This document shows positions 33,568 through 42,285 of a stretch of DNA of 64,000 nt, piece by piece. Location: positions 62,001 to 126,000 of the forward strand of contig NZ_FOLV01000004.1 in the NCBI RefSeq assembly GCF_900112415.1. The letters are read 5' to 3'. This DNA comes from Bacillus sp. 491mf (GTDB taxonomy: Bacteria; Bacillota; Bacilli; Bacillales; Bacillaceae_G). The first letter of the stretch is position 1. Every line of letters starts with the position of its first letter. A program made the translations under genes and the position numbers. The notes under the pieces are model-generated. The model was not told the origin of the DNA and did not search any database. It was given only the letters and a program-made list of their open reading frames with translations.

Positions 33568-34054
33568 TTAATCAAAGCTATTTTTAGCTAGGAGAGAAAT
33601 CATATTAAATACCAATGCAATCAGAAAAATTGGTAGTAATACATATAGCGTTACTTTAGTTATGTATGAGTCATAATGAAATAGGTACCAAAACATAGGC
33701 ATGTCCCTATAAGAAACTCTTAAAACTGCCACGGTATTTTCACCGCTTGTTTCGTTTCTAGTTGTGCCTATAACTTTTCCATATACAGTAAAATCCCCTA
33801 TGTACGCTGGATCAGCAACATGCTGGAACGGGGTGTCGCCCTTTAATTCAATGTCTCTAGAATCTACATTCGGATATGTATTTTTCACTTTTTCTTTTAG
33901 TATAGCTAAATCACTTTCACTAATTTTTTGAGGTGCTCCTGTAGTAGCTTGTGCGTATACGTGTAATTTTATATCATCTCTTTGAATGGCAGTCCTACCT
34001 ACTATTCTATTCGGAGAAAATATAAGAAATATAATATGAAGGATAAAAAAACAT
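33568..34054 (-). pseudogene. Membrane-anchored protein gene with a homopolymer frameshift
   Basis: The last 106 codons have no ATG or good start. The same frame is open upstream and clearly coding (FSPNRIVGRTAIQRDDIKLH, VYAQATTGAPQKISESDLAI). An ATG at 34054 lies in the neighbouring frame just before a run of seven T (34045-34051). Removing one T gives a continuous product of about 162 residues with an N-terminal and a C-terminal membrane span (FFILHIIFLIF and VTLYVLLPIFLIALVFNMI). Either the gene is inactivated, the shift is phase variation or slippage, or it is a sequencing error. Family unknown. Confidence 0.6.
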
Positions 34055-34130
34055 TATAAACACTTTAGAGCATTTTTGTAACTTATTCAAATTTCATCTC
34101 TCCGTAAAAAATAATGGGATTAAGTAAAAT

Positions 34131-34685
34131 TCATTTAGGAAAATATAACGCTTGAAACTCGTCTTTCGTAATTCCAAAATAGATTTCATCATAGAATGTC
34201 CCGTTTGTATACATCATATTTCTTAAGCGGCCTTCCTCTACAAATTGCAGTTTTCGATGAAGGTTGATAGAAGCCGTATTAAATGAGTAGATTTGAATAG
34301 TCGCTTTTTGATATCTAAGCTCGAAGAAGTAATGTTTTAGTATAGTTATAATCATATCTTGCGCGTATCCTTTCCCTCTATGAGAAGGGAATACAGATAT
34401 GCCGTAGTCAAATGTCCCATTTTTAGAATCGCAATTCGCAACGTCGATTGTACCGATTATGTTTTTGTTGTTATCTTCAGCAATCCAATAAAAATCATCA
34501 CAGTCAGTAGACGAACCCTTTGATATGTCACCCATCCACTCTTCGATTTGTTCTTTTGTACGTGGGAAAGCAATTGAATCAAGATTTTTGAGTATTCAAT
34601 CATCTAGATTTTCGAATAAATGGATATCCTCTTTTTGAGGTGCTCTTAATCGTACTTTTTTTCCGCTCCAATATGATATTTTCAT
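34131..34685 (-). pseudogene. GNAT acetyltransferase gene with one in-frame stop
   Basis: From ATG 34685 the frame reads MKISYWSGKKVRLRAPQKED, IHLFENLDD, then TGA (34596-34598), then ILKNLDSIAFPRTKEQIEEW and the rest of a RimJ/RimL-type GNAT protein. The acetyl-CoA loop FPSHRGKGYAQDM and the C-terminal FVEEGRLRNMMYTNG are intact. Without the stop it would be about 184 residues, normal for the family. Restart at the internal ATG 34535 would give 134 residues without the first strand. I call it a recent pseudogene. Confidence 0.8.
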
Positions 34686-35333
34686 TATCTTCACATCTCT
34701 TTCTAGTTATATCGTTAAGTTAAATTATACCATTTGTGTAGTTATTTGTATATTGAACACGAATTGTTAAATTTTTTGTTTAATAAATCATTTGTTTTTC
34801 TGTCGGTAAGTGATACCGATTGATAGGGGGGAATATAACTCTCATAAATGTTCTTAAATTCTAATCGCTTTACTTTGTTGAAAACATCATTCAGTAGATC
34901 AAATAAAAAACAAAAGGATCTGCGTCCGAAACAGGTCCTTTCGTTAGATAATGAAACTCGTTAGGAGCTCACCTATTATGTTAGCAGCTGATAATTGAGC
35001 AGTCTATAGGTTAGAGGTTGAGAAAGTTTTTTGTAGGGTGAATGAGCTTCGTTTCAAGATTAGAAGAGGAGAAAGGTAATTGTTCTTTATAAATCTATTT
35101 TAATTTCAATATATAAGCTGCTGCTTTGTAGAATAAAACATACTCTGCTCTCGTTTTCTCCTTTTGTTTTAACTTCGCATGTGACAGGAGGCCCTGATCG
35201 TTTCTATGCACGGCCAGATGCTCTCGCCCGCCTAAAAAGAAAAAGGTGTTAACGTAGTTGTTTTAGAATTTTAACTTTTCGGATTAATATGATAATATTT
35301 TATGATAAAGCTAAAATAAAAAGGATGGTAAAC
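34686..35333. other. Intergenic region with a terminator and a coding stump
   Basis: It contains the hairpin AAAGGATCTG / CAGGTCCTTT (about 34914-34943, one G.T pair) with a short tail, and the minus-strand stump at 35095-35259. The ribosome binding site AAAGGATGG of the DinB gene lies at the right end. Confidence 0.5.
35095..35259 (-). pseudogene. Unidentified C-terminal coding stump
   Basis: A 54-codon stretch reads NNYVNTFFLGGREHLAVHRN, DQGLLSHAKLKQKEKTRAEY, VLFYKAAAYILKLK and TAG. It is amphipathic and continuous but has no start codon. I cannot assign a family. Confidence 0.35.
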
Positions 35334-35870
35334 ATGCAAAAGAGACCAGAAGCAAATGAATATAATCCGTATTATGCAACATACATAAACTTATTACATG
35401 AGGGAGATATCATACAAATTTTAGAAGAGCAAATAAAAGAAACAAACCTCTTATTGAAGGATATTTCTGATAGTGAAGGACATTTTCGGTATGCACCTAA
35501 TAAATGGAGCATAAAAGAAGTAATCGGGCATATTGCGGATACTGAACGGATTATGGCATATCGACTTCTTTCGATAGCGAGAGGAGAGACGACGTCACTT
35601 CCTGGATACAACGATGATATGTATGTTCTTAGGGCTGCATTTGATAAGCAATCTATGGAATACCTTCTTTCGAACTTAACGATTGTTCGTCAAGCTACTG
35701 TGCACTTACTAAAAAGCCTAGATGCAGAAGCTTGGTTACAAAGAGGGACTGCAAATAACTCTGAAGTTACTGTTCGGGCATTGGCATACATTATTGCTGG
35801 TCATGAGCTTCATCATCGTAAAATTATAAAAGAACGTTATATGAGTACTGCTGATCATCCATCTAGTTGA
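35334..35870 (+). CDS. DinB-family protein (YfiT/BstA-like metalloenzyme fold)
   Basis: The 178-residue product starts at ATG 35334 behind AAAGGATGG. It is a four-helix bundle with the metal-ligand histidines in the expected places: WSIKEVIGHIADTERIMAYR near residue 60 and AGHELHHRKIIKERY near the end. DinB-superfamily proteins use such a His triad to bind Ni, Zn or Mn; some are bacillithiol-dependent transferases. The substrate here is unknown. Monocistronic, with a strong terminator. Confidence 0.85.
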   Translation: MQKRPEANEYNPYYATYINLLHEGDIIQILEEQIKETNLLLKDISDSEGHFRYAPNKWSIKEVIGHIADTERIMAYRLLSIARGETTSLPGYNDDMYVLRAAFDKQSMEYLLSNLTIVRQATVHLLKSLDAEAWLQRGTANNSEVTVRALAYIIAGHELHHRKIIKERYMSTADHPSS

Positions 35871-35879
35871 AATATGAAA

Positions 35880-35928
35880 TTAAAAAGAGATTGATTCGTA
35901 AAAATGATGAATCAATCTCTTTTTTTAT
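35880..35928 (+). terminator. Terminator of the DinB gene
   Basis: AAAGAGATTGATTC / GAATCAATCTCTTT, a 14-bp stem followed by a T run. Confidence 0.85.
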
Positions 35929-36063
35929 TTTTGCGGCGTATTAGTGGAATTATAACAATTTTTGTGGCAAAATTAAATTCTCAACGTTTTTAAGGGATAT
36001 TTGTTTTATTAAGTGTAATATGTAACATTATGTAAGTGGATCATATAAAAGAGGGGGTATATT

Positions 36064-37173
36064 TTGAAAACGAGAAATGTAGTAAATATTTTTATTCTAT
36101 TTACTTTATATACGCTGTTAATGATTTACATTGGCTGGAACGGTTGGGTTTGGATTCATACGACTTTTCATATTCAATCTTGGGGATATTATGCGATTCT
36201 AGTTGGACTGTTTTCATACGCGTATATTCTAGATCGAATAATCAAGTTTGATTCACCGCTTAGAACAATTGGTTCTTATTGGTTTGCGGTTATCCAATAT
36301 GCAGTCATACTATTACCACTAGCGGATGTAGTAGTGTTAATTTTAAATTGGTTATCGTTTCCGAAAGAACAATCTATTTTTTGGACTGGTACAATCGTTC
36401 TCATTACTTTTGTTTTTATTTTTGTTTATGGAACATTTAATGCGTATAGCCCAGTTGTAAGAAAGTACGAGATTCATGTACCTAAAAAAAATGGTAACCG
36501 TAAGACACTTCGAATTGCGATGGCTTCAGATATGCATTTTGGTAATCTGTCTGGCTTGTCCCATCTGAAAAGATTGGTTCATCATGTAAATGATATGAAA
36601 CCAGATATTATACTTTTACCTGGAGATATTATTGACGATCATCCAGAGTACTTTATAAAAAAGAATATGGGACAAGTGATGAAACAAATGCATGCTCCGC
36701 TTGGTGTATATGGTGTGCTAGGAAATCATGAATATTACGGCGGGGCGATTCCTGAATTTTTGCAAGAAATGAATAAAATTGATGTAAATATATTATTAGA
36801 TGAAGTTGTGAAAATTGAAGATTGTTTTTTTATTGTAGGGAGAAAAGATAAGACGGACCGAGATCGTAAAAGTTTTGAGGAATTAATGAGCACTGTGGAT
36901 AAGAGTCTTCCTGTCATTGCAATGGATCATCAGCCATTTGAGTTAAAGCAAGCTGAAGCATCAGGTGTTGATGTATTATTGTCCGGACATACGCATAGAG
37001 GACAAATGGCACCAAATCATATCATTACAAGAAGAATGTATGAATTAGATTGGGGATATGTACAGAAAGATTTATTTCATGCAATTGTTTCTTCTGGATT
37101 TGGTTTTTGGGGACCACCGTTAAGACTTGGCAGCCGATCAGAGATTATTCAAATAGAACTTACATTTGATTAA
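36064..37173 (+). CDS. Membrane-anchored metallophosphoesterase (YkuE/YaeI type)
   Basis: The 369-residue product starts at TTG 36064, seven bases after GAGGGGG. Four hydrophobic segments occupy the first 125 residues. A calcineurin-like domain follows: IAMASDMHFGNLSG, ILLPGDIIDDH, GVLGNHEYYGG, AMDHQPFEL and LLSGHTHRGQMAP carry the two-metal ligands. Related proteins cleave UDP-sugars, lipid A precursors or phospholipids at the membrane. The substrate is unknown. A terminator follows directly. Confidence 0.85.
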   Translation: MKTRNVVNIFILFTLYTLLMIYIGWNGWVWIHTTFHIQSWGYYAILVGLFSYAYILDRIIKFDSPLRTIGSYWFAVIQYAVILLPLADVVVLILNWLSFPKEQSIFWTGTIVLITFVFIFVYGTFNAYSPVVRKYEIHVPKKNGNRKTLRIAMASDMHFGNLSGLSHLKRLVHHVNDMKPDIILLPGDIIDDHPEYFIKKNMGQVMKQMHAPLGVYGVLGNHEYYGGAIPEFLQEMNKIDVNILLDEVVKIEDCFFIVGRKDKTDRDRKSFEELMSTVDKSLPVIAMDHQPFELKQAEASGVDVLLSGHTHRGQMAPNHIITRRMYELDWGYVQKDLFHAIVSSGFGFWGPPLRLGSRSEIIQIELTFD

Positions 37174-37209
37174 GTAGCAAGGGGTAAGACACCTTTGCTA
37201 CTTTTTTTA
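37174..37209 (+). terminator. Terminator of the phosphoesterase gene
   Basis: AGTAGCAAGG..CCTTTGCTACT stem followed by seven T, starting at the stop codon. Confidence 0.8.
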
Positions 37210-37232
37210 TGTAATAAGTAAATTAGTTTTCA

Positions 37233-37297
37233 TTCGTCACCATGTTGACATATTTTTCGGAAACGTGGTATTCTGTATTTGTCAGCATGGTGACGAA
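37233..37297 (+). promoter_or_regulatory. marR promoter with two palindromic operators
   Basis: The -35 box TTGACA (37245-37250) and -10 box TATTCT (37269-37274) are 18 bases apart. Palindrome O1 GTCACCATGTTGAC (37236-37249) overlaps the -35 box, and O2 GTCAGCATGGTGAC (37281-37294) lies at the expected start of transcription. The two are also inverted copies of each other (TTCGTCACCATGTTGACA against TGTCAGCATGGTGACGAA) with centres 45 bp apart. This is the classic layout for autorepression by a MarR dimer. Confidence 0.8.
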
Positions 37298-37316
37298 AAA
37301 TAAAGGGGAGCTATAT

Positions 37317-37886
37317 ATGGATATAAATCAATTAATGAAAGAACTGCATGTTATGCAGCAAAGTTACGCAACTTTATTTTCAGTTGTCAATAAGGTTCAA
37401 ACGCGTGGGGACGAGTATTTAGAGATATTAACTTCCCGGCAACACATGGCTCTTATTGCGATTGCACATTTGCCAATCGAAAGCACTACACTTATTAATA
37501 TTGCTAAAAAGCTAGGTACAACAAAGCAGACCGCAAATAAGTTAATTACAGGTCTTGTAAAAAAAGGGTTTGTTAAAACCGTGCCGAGTAAAATAGATAA
37601 ACGTTCGATTAATATCGTGATTACTCCTGAAGGAAAAAAAGCGTTAATTACTTGTTCTGAAAAGTCCACTTATTTCTTAGCGGATATGTTTCATGATTTC
37701 ACAACAGATGAAATTGAAACGTTTTGGAGATTATTACAAAAGCTATATCGTTTCGACGGGGAAGAACAAGATGGTTTTGAAGAACAGGCAAATCACGAAG
37801 TTGATGAGCAGATGCAGTTGAACGATCAAGAAAAAATCTTGGCTAAGTTTTCAAGACGCCGATATGGGGGACGGAATGATGAATAA
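37317..37886 (+). CDS. MarR-family transcriptional regulator
   Basis: The 189-residue product starts at ATG 37317, eight bases after AAGGGGAG. The winged helix spans about residues 35-125: SRQHMALIAIAHLP, NIAKKLGTTKQTANKLITGL recognition region, and the wing KTVPSKIDKRSINIVITPEG. A long acidic and Gln-rich tail (about 50 residues) is unusual for the family. The two palindromes over its own promoter suggest autorepression relieved by a ligand. It is co-transcribed with the overlapping membrane-protein gene, which is its likely target. Confidence 0.88.
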   Translation: MDINQLMKELHVMQQSYATLFSVVNKVQTRGDEYLEILTSRQHMALIAIAHLPIESTTLINIAKKLGTTKQTANKLITGLVKKGFVKTVPSKIDKRSINIVITPEGKKALITCSEKSTYFLADMFHDFTTDEIETFWRLLQKLYRFDGEEQDGFEEQANHEVDEQMQLNDQEKILAKFSRRRYGGRNDE

Positions 37887-38175
37887 AGTTTATTTGAGTA
37901 ATGCCTTATATGAGAAAGCAAAAGAGACTGAAAATAAAATGAAAGAAAAGGTCTATTATGTAAAGAATAAAGCCCAGCAATCTATTTCTCAGGCTAAAGA
38001 TAAGTTTCACCGTAACAAGAAACGAAACCAGATCGGCTATTGTGTATCCATTGCTACTGCGCTACTCATCATGGCGGCTTCTTGGCTGACCGCAACAAAT
38101 TGGCTATTTTGGATAGGGGTAGTAAGTATTTTAAGTAATGCTGTATTGTTCAGTATTAGTTATATCAAAAAATAG
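37879..38175 (+). CDS. Small membrane protein in the marR operon
   Basis: The 98-residue product starts at ATG 37879, overlapping the last codons of marR; GGGGG lies eight bases upstream. The first 55 residues are Lys/Glu-rich and helical (EKAKETENKMKEKVYYVKNK, QQSISQAKDKFHR). Two membrane spans follow (IGYCVSIATALLIMAASWL and WLFWIGVVSILSNAVLFSI). It is probably the effector regulated by MarR, but its function is unknown. Confidence 0.65.
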   Translation: MNKVYLSNALYEKAKETENKMKEKVYYVKNKAQQSISQAKDKFHRNKKRNQIGYCVSIATALLIMAASWLTATNWLFWIGVVSILSNAVLFSISYIKK

Positions 38176-38227
38176 TTTAATGGATATGTAGCTTTATGAA
38201 AAAGATTGATAATTTAAAAAATACTGA

Positions 38228-38275
38228 TAAAAATCACCTAGTGAGATATCGTTATCTTAAGAGGTGATTTTTTTG
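38228..38275 (+). terminator. Terminator of the marR operon
   Basis: AAAAATCACCT / AGGTGATTTTT stem with inner GATA pairing and a T-rich tail. Confidence 0.8.
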
Positions 38276-38505
38276 TCTAAGAGAAAAAGAGTAAACTCTT
38301 ATAGAAAGAAAAATGAAAGATAGTCGCTTTTCGAGATGTTTTTGATCAAACTTTTTTATAAAGCTACAGGAGTATAAAATTACAAAATATAAATAAAATT
38401 AGAAAAATAATGTAATGAATGGTAGAATATGGTTGTGTTGTCCGAATCAATGTTTAGCATACTGAGAAAATAATCAATAAATCTAGTTTTAAAGGGGGAA
38501 TTAAT

Positions 38506-40500
38506 TTGGAAAGAAGAAGTAATAGAGTTATAAATCATTTTCGAAGTGTATTAGTTTTAAGTCTATGTTTCTTTTTAGTCTTTTTGGGTAGTAATAATGT
38601 AAAGGCTGAAACAATTTCTTCTATAGCATTAAATGCTAAAGATGTAGAAGCTTTCACAAATAAAATAATTCCAGAGAAAATGAAAGCTGGAAATGCACCT
38701 GGTGTAGCGATTGTAGTTGTCAAAGATGATCAAATTCTATTTCAAAAAGGGTACGGTTTTTCCAATAAAGAACAGAATATTCCCATTGATCCCCAAAAAA
38801 CAGTTTTTCGATTAGCGTCAGTATCAAAGGTTTTTACTGCCAGTGCTGTAATGCAGTTAGTTGAACAAGGAAAAATCGATTTAAATAGTGATATAGTAAA
38901 TTATATGGGAGGATTAAAGTACCAAAATAACATGGGTGAACCAGTTACAATGAAACATTTACTCACCCATACAACAGGTTTTGATTACGTGGATCCTAGA
39001 CCGGAGGATATTCATTTTCAGATTAATGACTATACAAAACTTAAAGATTATGTAGAAGAAAATATGCCCACAGTAGTGAGAAAACCAGGAGATACGTATA
39101 CATATGATAATTTTGCTTCTATGCTTCAAGGATATATTGTTCAAAACTTGACAAACACACCTTTTTATAAATATATGGCTTCGAATATTTTTTACCCTTT
39201 AGAGATGCAAAATAGTAGTTTTGTTATGACTAATTTTATCAAAGATAAGCTTGCAACAGGATACAATAAAAAAGGTGATGCCATCCCATTTTATGAAACA
39301 AGACCGACGGACATGCCACAAGGGAGTATGTTTTCTACAGGAAGTGACGTGGCCAATTTTATGATTGCTCAATTGAATGGTGGTAAATTTAAAAATAAAC
39401 AAATACTAAAAAAAGAAACTGTTCAAGATATGCAAAAAACAAAATTTGCGTTACACCCAAAATATCCAAATATGGCATATGGATTTGAATTCTTTTCACC
39501 GCAAAGTCATAATGGTCAATATGTTTTTGGAAAAGGTGGAAATATACCAGGGTTTTCTTCTTTAATGTGGTTAATTCCTGAACATAAAATAGGTGTTTTT
39601 GTTGTTACGAATAAAGATGGATCATCACTTCCTAATGAATTATTTGATGAATTTATGAATCACTATTTTCCAGACAGAACGAAGCCAGAGTATTTAAAAC
39701 CTAGCGAAGAAGAGTTAAAGAAATTTGAAGGCGTTTACCGTGATTTGCGGGTGAAACATCTTATTACACATGTAAAAATAAGTGAAGGAAAGTTATTTGT
39801 AAGTGATAAAAGATATGGTAAACAGGAATTAAAACAAATAGATCCTTTACTATTTGAAGATGAAAAAGGTAATTATATGGCGTTTAAACTTCATTCAGAT
39901 GGCACTGTAAAAGAAATGATACACTGGAACTCTGGTAGTTCAGCGGTGAAATTAAGTGAGCCTAAGAGATTTCAAGATGTAGAGGCAAATCATCCATATG
40001 CTAAATTTATAGATACTTTACACCAATATGAGATATTAAAAGCAAATAAGGAGGGGAATTTTGTTCCCGAAGCCCCTCTTACACGTGGAGAATTTTCATA
40101 TTGGTTATCTCAAATTGCTTACTTTACACCACCTTCAAAAAAAGACCCAGTATTTTCTGATGTAAAGGGCCATCAGTATGCATCTCATATTCAAAAGTTA
40201 TATGAACTTGGTATTTTATACGAAAAAGAAGGGGAACAATTTTATCCAGATCGCGCTATTACTAGACAAGAAGCAGCATGGATTGCTTGGCATTATTTAA
40301 AAATGATAGAAGCGCCGCCTGCAGACGCTACTCTAAAGGGAGAAACGGATGATTGGGCAATAGAGTCTGTCAAAAACATTGTAGGGCATCATTTAGTTGG
40401 ACCTGAGGTTATATATAATGAAGATGGATCAGCAGATTATTTATCGAAACAAGTAATGAAACGACAAGAGGCAGCTGCTTTGTTATTTTATGTTATCTAG
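38506..40500 (+). CDS. Secreted serine hydrolase (class C beta-lactamase fold) with SLH-like C-terminus
   Basis: The 664-residue product starts at TTG 38506 after AAAGGGGG. The signal peptide is about residues 1-35 (VLVLSLCFFLVFLGSNNVKA). The catalytic domain covers about 40-400: RLASVSKVFTASAVMQ has the S-x-x-K nucleophile, TYTYDNFASM the Y-x-N motif and FGKGGNIPGFSS the third box. About 85 residues of the beta-barrel domain common in such esterases follow. The last 190 residues hold two to three SLH-like repeats (LTRGEFSYWLSQIA, VFSDVKGHQYASHIQKLYEL, ITRQEAAWIAWHYL). It should be displayed on pyruvylated secondary wall polymer and act as a D-aminopeptidase, esterase or PBP-like enzyme, not necessarily a beta-lactamase. 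Confidence 0.85.
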   Translation: MERRSNRVINHFRSVLVLSLCFFLVFLGSNNVKAETISSIALNAKDVEAFTNKIIPEKMKAGNAPGVAIVVVKDDQILFQKGYGFSNKEQNIPIDPQKTVFRLASVSKVFTASAVMQLVEQGKIDLNSDIVNYMGGLKYQNNMGEPVTMKHLLTHTTGFDYVDPRPEDIHFQINDYTKLKDYVEENMPTVVRKPGDTYTYDNFASMLQGYIVQNLTNTPFYKYMASNIFYPLEMQNSSFVMTNFIKDKLATGYNKKGDAIPFYETRPTDMPQGSMFSTGSDVANFMIAQLNGGKFKNKQILKKETVQDMQKTKFALHPKYPNMAYGFEFFSPQSHNGQYVFGKGGNIPGFSSLMWLIPEHKIGVFVVTNKDGSSLPNELFDEFMNHYFPDRTKPEYLKPSEEELKKFEGVYRDLRVKHLITHVKISEGKLFVSDKRYGKQELKQIDPLLFEDEKGNYMAFKLHSDGTVKEMIHWNSGSSAVKLSEPKRFQDVEANHPYAKFIDTLHQYEILKANKEGNFVPEAPLTRGEFSYWLSQIAYFTPPSKKDPVFSDVKGHQYASHIQKLYELGILYEKEGEQFYPDRAITRQEAAWIAWHYLKMIEAPPADATLKGETDDWAIESVKNIVGHHLVGPEVIYNEDGSADYLSKQVMKRQEAAALLFYVI

Positions 40501-40544
40501 TTAATTTGCTTCAAATATAGATTAACTAAAATACTGTAGTCTAG

Positions 40545-40578
40545 GAGAAAGGCACTTATAAAAAAGTGCCTTTTCTTT
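40545..40578 (+). terminator. Terminator of the SLH hydrolase gene
   Basis: AAAGGCACTT / AAGTGCCTTT stem with an A/T loop, followed by T-rich sequence. Confidence 0.85.
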
Positions 40579-40620
40579 ATGAAAAATTCCAACGCTAAGT
40601 GTAGGCGTTACAAGAGAATG

Positions 40621-40794
40621 TTAATATACTTCATAAACATAATAAAATGGGGATAACCAGGCTCTTTTTCCGATAATTTCTAAATGTTTTTTTGATAAAC
40701 CACCAATAGATTTAGCATATTCCATTATATTCTATTGCATATTGTGAAGTTGTTCTGCAGTACATTTTTCAATGTGTAGCTTTGAAGAAAGACT
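40621..40794 (-). pseudogene. Unidentified coding stump with an internal stop
   Basis: On the minus strand the frame reads SSKLHIEKCTAEQLHNMQ, TAG, NIMEYAKSIGGLSKKHLEII, GKRAWLSPFYYVYEVY and TAA. The same frame continues across the stop. It has no start and the family is unknown. Confidence 0.4.
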
Positions 40795-40797
40795 GTA

Positions 40798-40981
40798 TTA
40801 GAAGAAATTTTTAAAATCATGGGAAATGATGTGGAAATAGAAGAAAGTTCATTAGGTTATAGAGTTTATCATAAAAAATATAACTGCAAAAGTGCTTGAA
40901 AAATGAATCGATAGTGGATTCACTGTGTGGGAAGGCTTATTACATAAAAATGTTTATACTGTATCTAAAATAGTAAAGTAA
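40798..40981 (+). pseudogene. Unidentified coding stump with frameshift and stop
   Basis: On the plus strand LEEIFKIMGNDVEIEESSLG YRVYHKKYN runs into TGA. After a one-base shift the reading continues VLEK, TGA, IDSGFTVWEGLLHKNVYTVS KIVK and TAA. Two lesions in about 60 codons show that it is dead. The family is unknown. Confidence 0.4.
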
Positions 40982-41134
40982 TCAAACTTTATTTCAAAGT
41001 AACAAATAAAAAAGAAATGTATTTCCTTTTATAATATTATTTTTCTTGAAATTTTGATATTTCTATTAATTCCCTTTAAAATAAAGGTATATGGCTTTAA
41101 TGAAGTTTTAACGGAAAATAAGGGGGCAATATGT

Positions 41135-41767
41135 ATGCTAATTAAATCGATTATTTGTAAAGTTAGCGACGAAAAAAAGGAATTATTTTCAGCGGCTCAA
41201 GAACAATGGGGCGAGTTGAAGGCTTTGGATGGTTTTTACGGACAAATCGGCGGATGGGATAAATCAGAGGCTTGTATAGTTAGTTTATGGAAAAATATGA
41301 AAATGTATCAAAGCTTTATGAATGAATCACACGATAAGATTTTTAATGATAACAGCCAAGAGAGTACGTATACATCATGTGAAACAGAATTATATCAATC
41401 TTTATTTGATATGTCAGAGACTCCATTTGTTGAAGCATTAGCACACAGTTCCTTTTTACGAATCGCAATTTGTGATGTGAAACAAGAGAGTGAAAAGCAA
41501 TTTTTACATATGCAAGAAACGGTTTGGAATCCAGGGGTAGCGAATGCTGACGGAATGATGGGGGGCGTTGTTGGAAGATCTCTTTCTTCAAATCGTTACA
41601 TTGTATTGTCATTATGGAAAGATGCGGCAGCTCATAATCAGTATGTGAAAGAAATATTACCACAATTACTACATACAGCAAATCCATCACAGCAAGTGTT
41701 ACATACAGAAGGAAAACAAACAACACTTGTAAGTTCTTGGTCTGTGTTGCCTGTTCATTGTAAGTAG
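41135..41767 (+). CDS. YdbC-like protein (two ABM-like ferredoxin-fold repeats)
   Basis: The 210-residue product starts at ATG 41135, ten bases after AGGGGG; the frame is open further upstream but without a site. Two similar halves are visible: MLIKSIICKVSDEKKELFSA ... ACIVSLWKNMKMYQSFM and SFLRIAICDVKQESEKQFLH ... RYIVLSLWKDAAAHNQYV. This internal repeat fits antibiotic-monooxygenase-like dimeric folds fused in tandem, as I recall for B. subtilis YdbC (DUF4937). Function unknown. The Nudix gene follows 38 bases later and is probably in the same operon. Confidence 0.7.
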   Translation: MLIKSIICKVSDEKKELFSAAQEQWGELKALDGFYGQIGGWDKSEACIVSLWKNMKMYQSFMNESHDKIFNDNSQESTYTSCETELYQSLFDMSETPFVEALAHSSFLRIAICDVKQESEKQFLHMQETVWNPGVANADGMMGGVVGRSLSSNRYIVLSLWKDAAAHNQYVKEILPQLLHTANPSQQVLHTEGKQTTLVSSWSVLPVHCK

Positions 41768-41805
41768 AATGTTAGCAATTTATTTAAAGGAGGAGTAGAG
41801 TAGGT

Positions 41806-42213
41806 ATGCCTTATCCGAAACATATTGTATGTGCTGCAACTGTCGTGTTAAATGATAAAAACGAAATTTTACTTTTAAAAAGTCCAAAGCGGGGCTGGGA
41901 AATTCCCGGTGGTCAAGTGGAAGAGGGAGAAGCGATTCCAACAGGTGCTATTCGAGAAGCGAAAGAGGAGACTGGCATTGATATTGAAATTGTGAAATAC
42001 TGCGGAGCGTATCAAAATGTTTCACAGTGTATTTGTAGTCATTTATTTTTAGGGAAGCCAATCGGAGGACAATTTACAACAAGTAGTGAAAGTTTAGAAG
42101 TTGGGTATTTTTCAATTGAAGAGGCGCTGCAGATGGTAACATGGAAAAATTTCAAAGAGCGTATTTTACATTGTTTAGATGAAGAGAATCAACCGTTTAT
42201 GGTGGCTTTTTAA
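41806..42213 (+). CDS. Nudix hydrolase
   Basis: The 135-residue product has the complete Nudix box GGQVEEGEAIPTGAIREAKEETGIDI (G-x5-E-x7-RE-x2-EE-x-G). It would hydrolyse a nucleoside diphosphate derivative with Mg. AAAGGAGGAGTAGAG precedes ATG 41806. The substrate cannot be predicted. Confidence 0.88.
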   Translation: MPYPKHIVCAATVVLNDKNEILLLKSPKRGWEIPGGQVEEGEAIPTGAIREAKEETGIDIEIVKYCGAYQNVSQCICSHLFLGKPIGGQFTTSSESLEVGYFSIEEALQMVTWKNFKERILHCLDEENQPFMVAF

Positions 42214-42236
42214 GATAATCGAGAAATTTTATTTTT

Positions 42237-42285
42237 GGCTACGACAGTAGCTATTAAAGTATACCTACTGTCGTAGCCTTGTGTT
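42237..42285 (+). terminator. Terminator of the Nudix gene
   Basis: A perfect 14-bp stem GGCTACGACAGTAG / CTACTGTCGTAGCC with a 14-base loop, then TTGTGTTTTT. It leads straight into the bcr1 copy. Confidence 0.85.
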
